This document shows positions 16,149 through 25,045 of a DNA stretch of 64,000 nt, piece after piece. Position numbers and translations under genes: made by a program. The notes under the pieces are model-generated. The model saw nothing but the letters and a program-made list of their open reading frames with translations. It was not told the DNA's origin and searched no databases. This stretch comes from a bacterium (GTDB taxonomy: Bacteria; Babelota; Babeliae; Babelales; RVW-14): contig CP064957.1 of the NCBI GenBank assembly GCA_016699045.1, positions 1,364,001-1,428,000 on the forward strand, given 5' to 3'. How positions within the stretch are numbered: position 1 is the stretch's first letter; the number at the start of each line of letters is the position of its first letter.

Positions 16149-17845
16149 GGCTTTACCTCGTCAAAAATACCGGGCAGTACGGGATAGGTGCCGGCCGATG
16201 GTTGTACAACGCCCAGCAGGTAAGAAAGCGTGGTGGGGAGCTGGGGAATATAAACTTTTTGCTTAATAGTTTGTGGCGCAAAGCGCCCGTGCTGGTAGAG
16301 AATGAGCGGCACATGCGTATCGTAATCGTACGGGGTGTTGTGCGAGCAGCCTTTTGGATACCGCGTGATCAGGCAGTAGGGCTGTGGCATGATAATCAGG
16401 TCGCCCATCCGCGAATCGTACAAATGGTTTTTATAATAACTTTCAATATCTTCAGGTCTAAACGTTGCTTTTTCCAGCTCGTCGCGCGTCCACACGCGCT
16501 TGATGGCAGGCTCTTGCAACAAGATATCTTTAAGATCTGCCAGGATGGCATTTTTTTCTTCAACCGTGAGCGTTTCTGTTTGTTCTTTGCTGAGCACAAA
16601 ATAGGTTGATTCAAAGGCTTGAACTACCTTTTCAACGTCATATTTTTCAGCAATAAAAGCATTCATTTTTTCAATCAGTGGTTGAACCATCACGCGTCGT
16701 GCCTGCTTAATACCTTTTTGATACGAAAGCTCTTGGATTGGTTGGATGCCGTGGTCGCCCGTGAGTGCAAATAGTACGTTCTCTTTACCCATTTTATATT
16801 GTGCGTACAACATAAAATCTTGAATTTGTTGATCGAGGCGGTAGATCATGTCGATCGCTTCCAGACAATCAGGGCCATAAAAATGCCCAAGCAGATCAAG
16901 GCTACTCAAGCAGAGCCACATGATCATGTTATTGGGCGATTGTGGCTCAATAGTATTGTCAATACAGTTTTTTGCTAAATCAAACAGTAGCTGGTTTGCA
17001 TGAGGCGTTTTGTTGTACAGATCGTACGGGCTTTTGTTGGTGCGATCAATGGGGATTGCGTTGTCTGAAATGAGCCGAGTTTTTAAAGCGGCGTAATCAT
17101 AATTATCGATAAACGGAAAATTGTAGGCCTGGCTGTCGCGGGGATAGAGAGTTTCCCAGCGCACTTCATCAAGCTTGGTTGGGGCATGTTTTTCGTTAAA
17201 ATCTTCAAGCCAATCGGGCAGCTTTTCATAATATTGTTTGCTTGAGGTAAAGCGACCGGTCAGGTCGTCAAACCAAATGGCCTTGCCCAGGCGGTTAGCG
17301 GTTGCCATGGCGGCCTTGGATTTTATGGAAAGTGAGATAGCGATATTGCGCTTATCGTTTGGCGATGAAAGGACAAATTGGTCGGCAAAGGCATCGACCA
17401 TGATGTTGCTGGACGAGCGTTTTAAATCTTTATAGGTTGTTTCTTGATCTTTAAAAACGTTGGCGGGGCTTGCCGTGCCTTCATCTTTTATACACTCTAT
17501 CGCTTTGCCATGTTTGTTGTACCAGCGGTTACCGGTAATGCTGTGGTAGGTTGGTGTGGTACCGGTACTTAGTGAACTATGGCCTGGGCACGTTTCGGGA
17601 ATAGCGTGCGGATGGCAGGCGTTGTCGTAGCAAAGGCCTTGCTCGAGCAGTATTTTAATGCCATGATTCAGGTGTGGTTTGAGTTTGGTGATGAAGTGAT
17701 GCGCGAACTGGTCAACTACGATAACGATGGTCAGTTTTGGATTTTTTTTAACCAATCCTTGGTTAGAAGCCATAACCTGCGGTATGCTCCAAACGAGCAT
17801 AAAAAGGAGCGTTGGAAATAATTTTATGGTGTGTATAAAGCTCAT
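16145..17845 (-). CDS. exported alkaline phosphatase-superfamily phosphohydrolase (PafA-like), paralogue
   Basis: This protein has 566 residues. Signal peptide residues 1-26 end in VMA-S. It is homologous to the following gene over its whole length: D45 in IVVDQ, nucleophile motif ETCPGHSS (T85), SITGNRWYN (N106), SSLDLLGHFYGP, LTGDHGIQP and YDYDTHVPLILYQ. The nucleophile Thr and the two-metal ligands are kept, so activity is likely. A GGGACAAACC ribosome-binding site precedes the ATG. Together the two genes could scavenge phosphate from host-derived organic phosphates in the periplasm, which is inference. Confidence 0.85.
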   Translation of the reverse strand: MSFIHTIKLFPTLLFMLVWSIPQVMASNQGLVKKNPKLTIVIVVDQFAHHFITKLKPHLNHGIKILLEQGLCYDNACHPHAIPETCPGHSSLSTGTTPTYHSITGNRWYNKHGKAIECIKDEGTASPANVFKDQETTYKDLKRSSSNIMVDAFADQFVLSSPNDKRNIAISLSIKSKAAMATANRLGKAIWFDDLTGRFTSSKQYYEKLPDWLEDFNEKHAPTKLDEVRWETLYPRDSQAYNFPFIDNYDYAALKTRLISDNAIPIDRTNKSPYDLYNKTPHANQLLFDLAKNCIDNTIEPQSPNNMIMWLCLSSLDLLGHFYGPDCLEAIDMIYRLDQQIQDFMLYAQYKMGKENVLFALTGDHGIQPIQELSYQKGIKQARRVMVQPLIEKMNAFIAEKYDVEKVVQAFESTYFVLSKEQTETLTVEEKNAILADLKDILLQEPAIKRVWTRDELEKATFRPEDIESYYKNHLYDSRMGDLIIMPQPYCLITRYPKGCSHNTPYDYDTHVPLILYQHGRFAPQTIKQKVYIPQLPTTLSYLLGVVQPSAGTYPVLPGIFDEVKP

Positions 17846-17870
17846 GGTTTGTCCCTTTTTTTTAATTTAA

Positions 17871-17899
17871 TTCAGATTTCTACATCACTATCTTACAAT
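17871..17899 (+). promoter_or_regulatory. promoter of the plus-strand membrane-protein gene
   Basis: TTCAGA (17871-17876) and TACAAT (17894-17899) are separated by 17 bp, and the ATG at 17936 lies about 30 nt beyond the expected start of transcription. It lies in the divergent gap between the phosphatase operon and this gene. Confidence 0.45.
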
Positions 17900-17935
17900 A
17901 TTTTCTAATTGAAAATAAATAGTTTTGGTAAATAT

Positions 17936-18904
17936 ATGATAAAAAAAAGAGTTGGGTCGGTAATTTTTTTATTTTTTTTTCTTTTTTCAGGCCATGTGCG
18001 TACTGCAACAGGGGGGCTTGAAAGTGATCTTACGCGCATTATTGCCACGCAGCGCATTAAGTTGCAGATCCGCTTGTCGAGGGCTGATGAGCTTATTTAT
18101 TACGATTCTTTGCTTTGCTCTCTTGATTATGAGGGAGTTATCATCAAAGGCTTTAAGACGGCCCATGAGCCAGTGGTGCGGCATGTTGTGGCCTTGCGGG
18201 CAGACAAAAAGGTGGTACAGGCACCCCTCCGCCTGACGTTGCGGCTTGCCTTTAATAGCGCGGCCCAACTCTTTGGGTCTGATTTTTACAAGACCACATT
18301 ATATGTCAGTTTTGTTTCTTTAGATCCTCGGGGCCGGCACACGTGCCATTATCTTAGGTTGCCGTTGGCAGGTGGTCAGGTAATAAGCCAGGCACCCGCT
18401 CGTAGTGGTGTGCGGGTTTGTGATGTAGCGGCATCGAGTGGCCTTGCGTCTGCGACCAAGAGGGGGCAGCTATTGCTGCCAGATCAAACTTCTTTTGTAT
18501 TAGATCCTGTCGCGCGCATGCTTGTTCGGTTGCGCTATGCGGTAACTGATTTAGTGAACGAAAATTGGTGTTGGTTGTTATATTTGCTGATTCTGCTGGT
18601 GGTTGTAGCAACATCGTTAGGTATGATGGCTACTACAACCACGCAGCGGAGTTTTGAGTGGCTTTGCCAGGTGCGTCTTTTTGGTTTTGTTGGTTGTCTT
18701 TTACTTACCACCAGGTTTATGCCGCGTACATTGTTTTTTCCGCTTGAAGCGCTGCTGTTTTTGATACTTGGCTTATTTCTGGTGCGCCCGGTGCCCGCCT
18801 TGCCTGTTGGTTGGGTCATAATGCGTTTTAGCGCGGGAGCAGCATTATTAGTTGGTGTTTTTCCCTTGTTGGTCAAAGCACTATTGGTCTTTTGTGGTTA
18901 TTAG
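17936..18904 (+). CDS. exported membrane protein, unknown function
   Basis: This is the only convincing plus-strand gene of the window, 322 residues from the ATG at 17936 (a TTG at 17909 would add nine). The signal peptide (MIKKRVGSVIFLFFFLFSG) is followed by an exported, beta-rich region of about 185 residues. Four hydrophobic segments follow near the C-terminus (WCWLLYLLILLVVVATSLG; VRLFGFVGCLLL; TLFFPLEALLFLILGLFLV; AALLVGVFPLLVKALLV). The layout of an extracytoplasmic domain plus C-terminal membrane helices recalls BatD-like proteins, but I cannot confirm it. Its stop overlaps the end of the convergent hpf gene by 4 bp. Confidence 0.75.
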   Translation: MIKKRVGSVIFLFFFLFSGHVRTATGGLESDLTRIIATQRIKLQIRLSRADELIYYDSLLCSLDYEGVIIKGFKTAHEPVVRHVVALRADKKVVQAPLRLTLRLAFNSAAQLFGSDFYKTTLYVSFVSLDPRGRHTCHYLRLPLAGGQVISQAPARSGVRVCDVAASSGLASATKRGQLLLPDQTSFVLDPVARMLVRLRYAVTDLVNENWCWLLYLLILLVVVATSLGMMATTTTQRSFEWLCQVRLFGFVGCLLLTTRFMPRTLFFPLEALLFLILGLFLVRPVPALPVGWVIMRFSAGAALLVGVFPLLVKALLVFCGY

Positions 18905-19257
18905 AATTTGTCTGAACCGAATTTGTTTTTTTCGTTTTCAAACTTACGATTTCTGTCGTTCTTTTTTTCTTTTTCTTTTTTCAAGAGCGCAACCATGGTA
19001 TCAATTGTGTTATCAACCACGATGTACATATCGGTACCTTCTTCTTGCGCATTCAGATCAAACTGTGATGTTTTTACGTGCAGGTGTGCTTCGTGATGAG
19101 GATGAAGTTTGTTGGCGCGTAAGTGAAACTCGATATTAAATGGATGCATATTTTCAGCATTTTCAAGCACGTGAGTTAATTTTGCTAATTTTTCACGAGC
19201 ATGCTCTTCGAGTGGGTTTGAATGTTCCATGTTCTGGAAGGAAATTTTGATGTTCAT
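18901..19257 (-). CDS. hpf: ribosome hibernation promoting factor (HPF/RaiA family)
   Basis: This protein has 118 residues, the short HPF form. It starts MNIKISFQNMEHSNPLEEHA and continues with a REKLAKLTHVLENAE helix, as in the family, and has the basic HxEAHLHVKT strand that contacts 16S rRNA. The tail is Lys/Asn-rich. HPF binds the small subunit decoding site in slow growth and promotes 100S dimers or protects idle ribosomes. It lies just upstream of lptB on the same strand, as in many Gram-negative genomes where lptB and hpf are neighbours (there around rpoN, which is absent here). Confidence 0.85.
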   Translation of the reverse strand: MNIKISFQNMEHSNPLEEHAREKLAKLTHVLENAENMHPFNIEFHLRANKLHPHHEAHLHVKTSQFDLNAQEEGTDMYIVVDNTIDTMVALLKKEKEKKNDRNRKFENEKNKFGSDKF

Positions 19258-19280
19258 AGTTGCCTTTTCATAATCTTCTT

Positions 19281-20060
19281 TTACAAAAATCTCTCTGCAA
19301 TTTCACTATAAAACTGATTTCCGAGATAGCGTTCTTGAGTGTCTTTGTTTGCAAGGATTTCTTTGATGGTGCCTGATGTTACAACACGTCCTTGCATGAT
19401 GACATAAACCACATCTGCTATCGACAAAAGCTGGTCAACATGATGATCCGAAACCACTATACCAATACCAGATTTAGCCATATCTGTAAATATTTTTTTT
19501 AATTCGTAAATTGATTTTGGATCGACTCCAGCGAATGGTTCGTCGAATAAAATAAGCTCTGGATGCATTAATAGAGCACGCACTACTTCAAGTTTGCGTT
19601 TTTGCCCGCCAGATAAAACGCCTGCCTTTTGTGGCAAGCTGTGCATCAGTTGTGTTTGTTCAAGCCACTCATTACGTTCAGCTTCAAATGCTGTTTTGGT
19701 TTTGTTATGCCAGTATGAATGATATGCATAAACAAGGTTCAGGTTGTCTTGTACGGTCATGCTTTGGAATAGTGAGCTGCTTTGTGGCAAGTAAACGAGA
19801 CCACGGTTGACGCGTTGATCGACGCGCCAACCATTGATTATTTCATGATCAAGAGCAACGATATTTTTTTTGTGTGTAAGATCTGCCGTTGGTGCAGTGT
19901 TCAGGCCCATGATAGTGGTTAGTAGCGTGGTTTTACCGGCGCCATTGGGGCCTAGTAAAACGGTTACAACACCACTTTTAGCATTGAACGAAATATCGTA
20001 CAAAATCTGTTTGGAGCCAAATTGTTGGCTTAAGGCAACAACCGAAAGCGCCAGGCTCAT
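19281..20060 (-). CDS. lptB: LPS export ABC transporter ATPase LptB
   Basis: This protein has 259 residues. Walker A is GPNGAGKTT (37-45), the Q-loop is YLPQ (90-93), the signature is LSGGQ (149-153), Walker B is LILFDEP (169-175) and the switch His lies in SDHHVDQL. The segment YLPQSSSLFQSMTVQDNL and the DHHV...ADVVYVI region fit LptB better than branched-chain amino-acid ATPases. LptB powers extraction of LPS from the inner membrane with LptFG, implying a Gram-negative envelope. It is slightly longer than usual, with an insertion near residues 56-75. It lies 3 bp downstream of der. Confidence 0.85.
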   Translation of the reverse strand: MSLALSVVALSQQFGSKQILYDISFNAKSGVVTVLLGPNGAGKTTLLTTIMGLNTAPTADLTHKKNIVALDHEIINGWRVDQRVNRGLVYLPQSSSLFQSMTVQDNLNLVYAYHSYWHNKTKTAFEAERNEWLEQTQLMHSLPQKAGVLSGGQKRKLEVVRALLMHPELILFDEPFAGVDPKSIYELKKIFTDMAKSGIGIVVSDHHVDQLLSIADVVYVIMQGRVVTSGTIKEILANKDTQERYLGNQFYSEIAERFL

Positions 20061-20063
20061 ACG

Positions 20064-21392
20064 TTATACTTTTTTTACGCTAAATTGGATTGGACAGCCT
20101 TTAAGATCGTATCGTGAACGAATAATGTTTTCGATAAATCCAAGCTGCGTTGGTCCAAAAAATTCTGGGTAGTTAACATGCAGTACAAACGTTGGAATTT
20201 GTGCGGGAACATTACGAATCTTGAAAAGTCTGAGTAAAATTCGTTTGTGATACATTGGCTTAGCACTTAAGTTTTCTTTAACAAATTCATCAAGTTCAGT
20301 TGAGTTAAAGCTTTGTCCACAGCGCTTAACTAACGCATTGACGTTATCAATAACTTTGTGCAGATTTTTTTTGGAAAGGCACGAAATGTTAATTTGTGGT
20401 GTCTTTTTCAACACAAAATTATATTCTGCTTGGCTGCTTAAAAGCAATGATTTGGTGTAATCGTCTTCTTTGATTAAGTCGGTTTTGTTGTACAAAATGA
20501 CGACTGGTTTGTGAACTTCGTACACGTAAAAAAGCAGCTTTAATTCTTGGTCGGATATTTTACCTTCAGACGCATCAATCATCAACAAAACAACGTCTGC
20601 TTCGCGAATTGCTTCCATTGAACTTTTAACCATGAGCTGTTCAAGTTCATCGTCAACGCGGCTTTTTTTGCGAACACCGGCAGTGTCGACCAATTGAATC
20701 AATTCGTCAGCGTACTGGAGCATTTCGCTAATTGGTTCACGCGTCGTGCCGGCAACTGGCGACACAATGGAACGTTCTTGTTTGAGCAATAAATTCATGA
20801 GCGATGATTTACCAACGTTTGGTTTACCAATGATAACCATTTTGTAACGTGGTACTTCGCCTTCGATCTCGGTTGGCTGTGGGACGATGTCGGTGATGCG
20901 TTCAAGCAATCTACCGATACCGGTACCGTGGATACTTGATACAGGAAGCAGCTCATCAAAACTTAAGGCGAAAAATTCCGACATGTTATCTTCAAGTGCG
21001 CGGCGGTTGTCTGCTTTGTTGATGATGACGATAACCGGCTTTTTGGTGCGATGCAAAATTTTAGCAATATGCAGGTCGCCTTGCGTAAGGCCGTTTTTGC
21101 CATCGCAGACAAACAGCAGCAACGAGGCATTGTCGAGAAGTTTCAAAACCTTTTCTTGAACACGCGTTTCGATTTCCGTCATATTGCGTTTAAATTCAAA
21201 ACCGCCGGTATCAATAAGTTTAAAGGTTTTGTCTGCCCACGTAATTTTTTCTTCGATATAGTCGCGGGTGACGCCTTCGCGTTCAAATACGATACTTTTT
21301 TGTTCGCTTGCAAGGCGGTTAAATAATGTTGATTTACCAACATTCGTTCTACCAACTAATACAACCGTTGGGTACTTTACCTTTTTATTCAT
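20064..21392 (-). CDS. der: ribosome biogenesis GTPase Der (EngA)
   Basis: This protein has 442 residues with the diagnostic tandem G domains. The first has GRTNVGKST (14-22), DTGG (61-64) and NKAD (125-128). The second has GKPNVGKSS (189-197), GTTRE, DTAG (236-239) and NKTD (292-295). The C-terminal KH-like domain (about 350-442) contains RLFKIRNVPAQIPTFVLHVN. Der is an essential GTPase for 50S subunit maturation. The length is normal. It is part of the dnaX-der-lptB-hpf minus-strand group. Confidence 0.95.
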   Translation of the reverse strand: MNKKVKYPTVVLVGRTNVGKSTLFNRLASEQKSIVFEREGVTRDYIEEKITWADKTFKLIDTGGFEFKRNMTEIETRVQEKVLKLLDNASLLLFVCDGKNGLTQGDLHIAKILHRTKKPVIVIINKADNRRALEDNMSEFFALSFDELLPVSSIHGTGIGRLLERITDIVPQPTEIEGEVPRYKMVIIGKPNVGKSSLMNLLLKQERSIVSPVAGTTREPISEMLQYADELIQLVDTAGVRKKSRVDDELEQLMVKSSMEAIREADVVLLMIDASEGKISDQELKLLFYVYEVHKPVVILYNKTDLIKEDDYTKSLLLSSQAEYNFVLKKTPQINISCLSKKNLHKVIDNVNALVKRCGQSFNSTELDEFVKENLSAKPMYHKRILLRLFKIRNVPAQIPTFVLHVNYPEFFGPTQLGFIENIIRSRYDLKGCPIQFSVKKV

Positions 21393-21439
21393 TGCTTACC
21401 AGGTCCTTACTGCTTTAAAGTCAGAATGTAATTAAGAAT

Positions 21440-23263
21440 TTAATGAGAGAGTTTAGTCTTCTTTATTGTACCCGGAAAATGGCTGGTAAGCAAGTTTGCC
21501 ACGGGCCATTTCTCTTTGTCCTGTACATCAAATGCCTCTAAAGCCGGGCCTTGTTTTGAGGCCGGGGCATTGTATTGGCGGTAGACAGGCTTGGCTGCCT
21601 GGGTAGGAGCTGCCGGTTTAATGCTGGCCGGGTCGATGGTTGGGCTGAGATTTGGTGCCGGTTTTGGGCTGACTGGCTCGGCGTTGTGCGCAAAATTGAA
21701 CCCGGTAAAATAGTCGAAATGTTGTTTGAGGTACCCTTGCCACAGTGTCGCACTTTCTTTAATTTTTTCTTTAAAGAAGTTGCTGTTGCTGCTCAACTTG
21801 ATGGTTATGGAGCCACTTGCTCGGTCATTGCCCAAAAACCGTGTTTGCATCAAAATGGAGTTTAAGAGCTGGTCATCGCTTTTAGCCAAGACATTTTCAA
21901 CAAACGCCTTCCATTTTTCGCTATTTTCTACCGAGCTGTCAACAGGGATGGTCACGACCAGCTTGGTTTCGCTTTTTTCAACGGTGGCTTTGGCCTGGCC
22001 CTCATTTCTTGCCAGAGGAGCGGGTTCAGTGCTTTTTATATTTGGAGTAGGAGTGGCGTGACTGGCTTTGGCTGAGTGAGTGCTCGGTCCAGTATGATGA
22101 TCGCTTGACGGGTCGTTTTTGATAACGTTTTTATTTTCTGGGGTTGTCGTTTGTTCGCACAGCTGCAGCAAGATGATTTCTAAAAAGGTATGTTTTTGGC
22201 TAGTTTGCTGAAACAGTGCTTCCTGGCTCAAGAGCAGCTGCATGATGGCATGAAGTCTGCTGAGAGAGCATTTTTCCGCCTGTGCGGCCAAAGCTTCATG
22301 CTGCTTGCTGAATGAGTTGGGGATGGTGGTAACGCCATATTTTGTCCACAAAACGGCTCGGCAGAGTGTAACCAGTAAGTGCCAGAGCGTGAGTGGGGCG
22401 ATGCTATGAAATGAAATTTCTTGTAAATAGGTAATGATGCGTTCTGGTTTGCGGTCAAGCACCAGCTCAAAGAGCGTTAAGCCAACGGTATTGCTTACTT
22501 TGCCCAAAACGCGCAGTGCTTCGTCGGCGGTGATGTGGCTACTTGAAAAACGGACTTGTTCAAGCAGGTTGATGGCATCGCGTGCACAGCCACCGGTTTC
22601 TTCAACCAGAATTTGGATCGCTTCATCGTCAATGCTAATTTTTTCTTGCGTGCAAATCGCCCGCAGGTGGTCTTGCAAAGAAACGTTGTTGATGGCAGAA
22701 AAGGTGAGTTGGAAGCAGCGAGATAAAACTGTTTCTGGAATTTTTTGTAATTCGGTTGTTGCCAAAATAAAGAGCACCGTTGCGGGTGGTTCTTCTAAAA
22801 TTTTTAAAAAGGCGTTAAAGGCCGCCTTGCTGAGCATATGTGCTTCGTCGATCAGGTAGACTTTCTTTTGGCCAAAAAGTGGCACGTAGGAAGCAGTTTC
22901 AATAATTTGGCGGACATTGTCTACGCCGGTATTTGAGGCGGCGTCAATTTCAATAAAGTCGGGGTGGTTGCCGCGGATCATGGCCGTGCATGATGTGCAG
23001 GCAAGGCAGGGAACTTCGTTGCCAACTGGTTGTTCTTGAAAGCGTGGTAGTTGTAGGCAGTTGAGGGCGGCAGCAAAAACGCGAGCGGTTGATGTTTTAC
23101 CACAGCCGTGCCGGCCGGCAAATAAATAAACCGGAAAATATTTTTGTAAGTATAAACTGTTTTTGAGCATGCGAATGGGGATCTCTTGGCCCACCACGTG
23201 GGAAAAGTTTTGTGGGCGCCATTTGCGAGCTAAGTTCAGGGAGTTTTGTGTTGCGTTAGTCAT
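21440..23263 (-). CDS. dnaX: DNA polymerase III subunit gamma/tau
   Basis: This protein has 607 residues. The clamp-loader AAA+ module has Walker A GRHGCGKTS (50-58), zinc-binding Cys69, Cys86, Cys89 and Cys92, Walker B LIDEAHML (137-144) and the sensor/arginine-finger SRC (181-183). Domain III follows to about residue 370, then a long Pro/Ala/Thr-rich linker, and a tau-like C-terminal region (about 440-530). DnaX drives loading of the beta clamp and ties the replisome together. The start lies about 45 nt downstream of a strong predicted promoter. No slippery A-run frameshift signal was recognised. Confidence 0.95.
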   Translation of the reverse strand: MTNATQNSLNLARKWRPQNFSHVVGQEIPIRMLKNSLYLQKYFPVYLFAGRHGCGKTSTARVFAAALNCLQLPRFQEQPVGNEVPCLACTSCTAMIRGNHPDFIEIDAASNTGVDNVRQIIETASYVPLFGQKKVYLIDEAHMLSKAAFNAFLKILEEPPATVLFILATTELQKIPETVLSRCFQLTFSAINNVSLQDHLRAICTQEKISIDDEAIQILVEETGGCARDAINLLEQVRFSSSHITADEALRVLGKVSNTVGLTLFELVLDRKPERIITYLQEISFHSIAPLTLWHLLVTLCRAVLWTKYGVTTIPNSFSKQHEALAAQAEKCSLSRLHAIMQLLLSQEALFQQTSQKHTFLEIILLQLCEQTTTPENKNVIKNDPSSDHHTGPSTHSAKASHATPTPNIKSTEPAPLARNEGQAKATVEKSETKLVVTIPVDSSVENSEKWKAFVENVLAKSDDQLLNSILMQTRFLGNDRASGSITIKLSSNSNFFKEKIKESATLWQGYLKQHFDYFTGFNFAHNAEPVSPKPAPNLSPTIDPASIKPAAPTQAAKPVYRQYNAPASKQGPALEAFDVQDKEKWPVANLLTSHFPGTIKKTKLSH

Positions 23264-23315
23264 GTACTGCCACCATAGATTCTTTGAACTGTGAAGCTTT
23301 TCTCAAGATGTTACG

Positions 23316-23344
23316 AATGTACACTGATTTGAGGTTGGTTACAA
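23316..23344 (-). promoter_or_regulatory. promoter of dnaX
   Basis: On the minus strand, TTGTAA (23339-23344) and TACATT (23316-23321) are 17 bp apart. The spacer ends AAATCAGTG. Nearly the same sequence, including AAATCGGTG and TACATT, recurs at 58924-58952 before an ANK gene. The remaining bases of the 23264-23448 gap show nothing else. Confidence 0.6.
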
Positions 23345-23448
23345 GTGCTGAGGTTATTCGGTGGAAAAAAGTCTTTTTTTAATAAGCTTTATTTCTTTTT
23401 TTGATTTTTTGTTTTTTACAATTTCTGCTTTTTTCATACAATCTTTGT

Positions 23449-23988
23449 TTACGAAAAAAGACACAGCCCAAGACAATGACCTATTTCAATCTGTTTTTGA
23501 TTGTCATTCAGCCCGAGCCGTTGCTTTGTTCCTGTTACCCACCCTTGCAATTCTGTTTCTTCCTGAAGTACGCTCATATCAGCGTTGCCTTTAATGATCA
23601 AAAAATCAGCGCATGTATTATTGCCGGTTTCTTTGCCGTGCAAAGCGGCATAAAAAAGTGGCGTTTTTCCTGTGTTGTCAGTGCTTTCAACGTCTGCCTT
23701 AATTTCTAGAAGTTTTTTTGTAATTTTAATGTTTCCTGAAATGGCGGCGTGATGAAGAGGTGTTTTTCCTTCGCTGTCTTGATCATCTGCATATATTATT
23801 TTTTCGAGGGTAATGCCACATTTTATCGCGCGATATACAAAGATACATGGTCGCTCTGCGGTCGGTATGGCTATGAGGATAATGCCGTTGGTTTCATATA
23901 CAAAGATGGCTGGTCGTTCTGTTGCCGGTGTGGCATTTGTTACAAAAGCAAGTACTGCTAAAAATAGTCCAAAAAATTTTTTGTTCAT
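23449..23988 (-). CDS. secreted ankyrin protein with C-terminal CaaX-like CLFS
   Basis: This protein has 179 residues and is the first gene of the ANK block. Signal peptide: MNKKFFGLFLAVLAFVTNAT, cleaved near 22. An unusual duplicated motif ERPxIFVY stands at 24-31 and 45-52. Two ANK repeats follow (74-106 GKTPLHHAA; 107-140 GKTPLFYAA, the second with an ETGNN insertion). The last four residues are CLFS, a form that eukaryotic farnesyltransferase could accept. It shares the GxETGNNxCADxLI stretch with the broken gene at 24489 and a CLGL motif near the C-terminus with the gene at 24018. Confidence 0.85.
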   Translation of the reverse strand: MNKKFFGLFLAVLAFVTNATPATERPAIFVYETNGIILIAIPTAERPCIFVYRAIKCGITLEKIIYADDQDSEGKTPLHHAAISGNIKITKKLLEIKADVESTDNTGKTPLFYAALHGKETGNNTCADFLIIKGNADMSVLQEETELQGWVTGTKQRLGLNDNQKQIEIGHCLGLCLFS

Positions 23989-24017
23989 GATCTACTCTTT
24001 CTGTTGTGTTTATAATC

Positions 24018-24422
24018 TTACGAAATAACCCATGCTATCAAGCCAAGACAATCGCAGTTGTCAAACGATTCTTGCATTTTTTTTGCTTTTAAAAAAGATA
24101 CAATATCTGTTTTTTTTGCTCGTTGAGCAAGTCGTTTGGCAGAGTTGCCGACATACGGCCCATGTTCAACGATAAGATCAATATCTGCTTTTCCATTATC
24201 AACCAAAACATGTGTGCATGCGAGATAGCCAAGCAAGGCAGCATAATGCAAAGGAGTAAAGCCTTCTTCGTCAAATTCATTAACGTTGTATTTTTGTGTG
24301 TCGATGAGGCTGATAAGAGAAGTTATGTTGTTTTTTTTTACTGCCTCATGAAGTGGTGATGGGTTAACTTTTGTCGTGAATGCAATTGCTACTGAAAATA
24401 AGAAGACATATAACTTTTTCAT
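24018..24422 (-). CDS. secreted ankyrin protein, short
   Basis: This protein has 134 residues. The signal peptide MKKLYVFLFSVAIAFTTKVN ends at about 20. ANK repeats start near 21 (PSPLHEAVKKNN), 54 (GFTPLHYAALLG) and a degenerate third near 88 with the inserted VEHGPYVGNSAKRL type seen in several neighbours. The C-terminus is CDCLGLIAWVIS. It lies 29 bp upstream of the 23449 gene and follows a strong terminator, so it may begin a new transcript. Confidence 0.82.
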   Translation of the reverse strand: MKKLYVFLFSVAIAFTTKVNPSPLHEAVKKNNITSLISLIDTQKYNVNEFDEEGFTPLHYAALLGYLACTHVLVDNGKADIDLIVEHGPYVGNSAKRLAQRAKKTDIVSFLKAKKMQESFDNCDCLGLIAWVIS

Positions 24423-24428
24423 AATTTC

Positions 24429-24461
24429 TCTTAAAAAAATGGTGCGGTTTAACGCCGCACC
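24429..24461 (-). terminator. Rho-independent terminator after the 24489 gene
   Basis: The 7-bp GC-rich stem GGTGCGG/CCGCACC with loop TTTAACG is followed on the minus strand by ATTTTTTT. It separates the 24489 and 24018 genes and shows that the ANK block is not a single transcript. Confidence 0.75.
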
Positions 24462-24488
24462 GTGGAATATTTTTTATGTAGTTATGGA

Positions 24489-24973
24489 CTAAAAATGTGC
24501 TTCTGAATCACTTTCAGAATTTTGATCTTGATCGTTATCTGAATCAGTATCGGGATTCCATATTTCAACCCCTTCTTCTTCTTCTTCTTCTTCCTCAGTG
24601 CCTGCAATTCTATGAATAGTTTCTGCTACCCAATTATGTAAATCTTCTTCTTCAAGGAGTACGTTGATATCGGCATCGTACTCAGTTATGAGCATGTCGG
24701 CGCATGAGTTGTTGCCGGTTTCGTTGCCATACACAGCTGCGTAATAAAGAGGTGTTCTTGTTTCATTATCGCATTCTTCAATGTTAGCGCCTAAAAATAG
24801 AATGGCTTGTGCGCGTAGGGTTGCGCCATTTGAAGCGGCTCTATGAAGAGCGGTTTGGCCCTTGCTGTCTTTGTGATTAACGTTAAACCAATCAAATATT
24901 GCTTGTGCTGCTGGATTGGCGTTTGAGATGAGTGCAAGTGTTAAAAAAACGAGGTGAATACCTTTTTGTACAT
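24489..24973 (-). pseudogene. ankyrin gene with frameshift in the signal peptide
   Basis: An ATG at 24973 starts MYKKVFTSFF and stops after ten residues. The next frame reads LTLALISNANPAAQAIFDW, clearly the rest of a signal peptide, then two ANK repeats (GQTALHRAASNG; RTPLYYAAVYG) and a tail of eight consecutive Glu plus an Asp/Ser-rich end. One missing base in the seven-A run at 24943-24949 explains the break. The surviving frame could start at GTG 24734 but would lack export and most repeats. It is a paralogue of the 23449 gene (shared ETGNN insertion). Confidence 0.75.
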
Positions 24974-25045
24974 GGTCTGAAATCTTTCAAAAAAAATATA
25001 GTGGCACTTGTTGTGTATACAGATAGTGCGCGTAATGAAGCGCTT

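Noticed and set aside
23361..23709. Plus-strand hydrophobic frames after dnaX
   Set aside because: They overlap the dnaX promoter and the 23449 ANK gene in antisense, and start without a ribosome-binding site.
24734..24734. GTG at 24734 as true start of an 81-residue protein
   Set aside because: The frame extends upstream through ANK repeats and a broken signal peptide, so this is the tail of a frameshifted gene.
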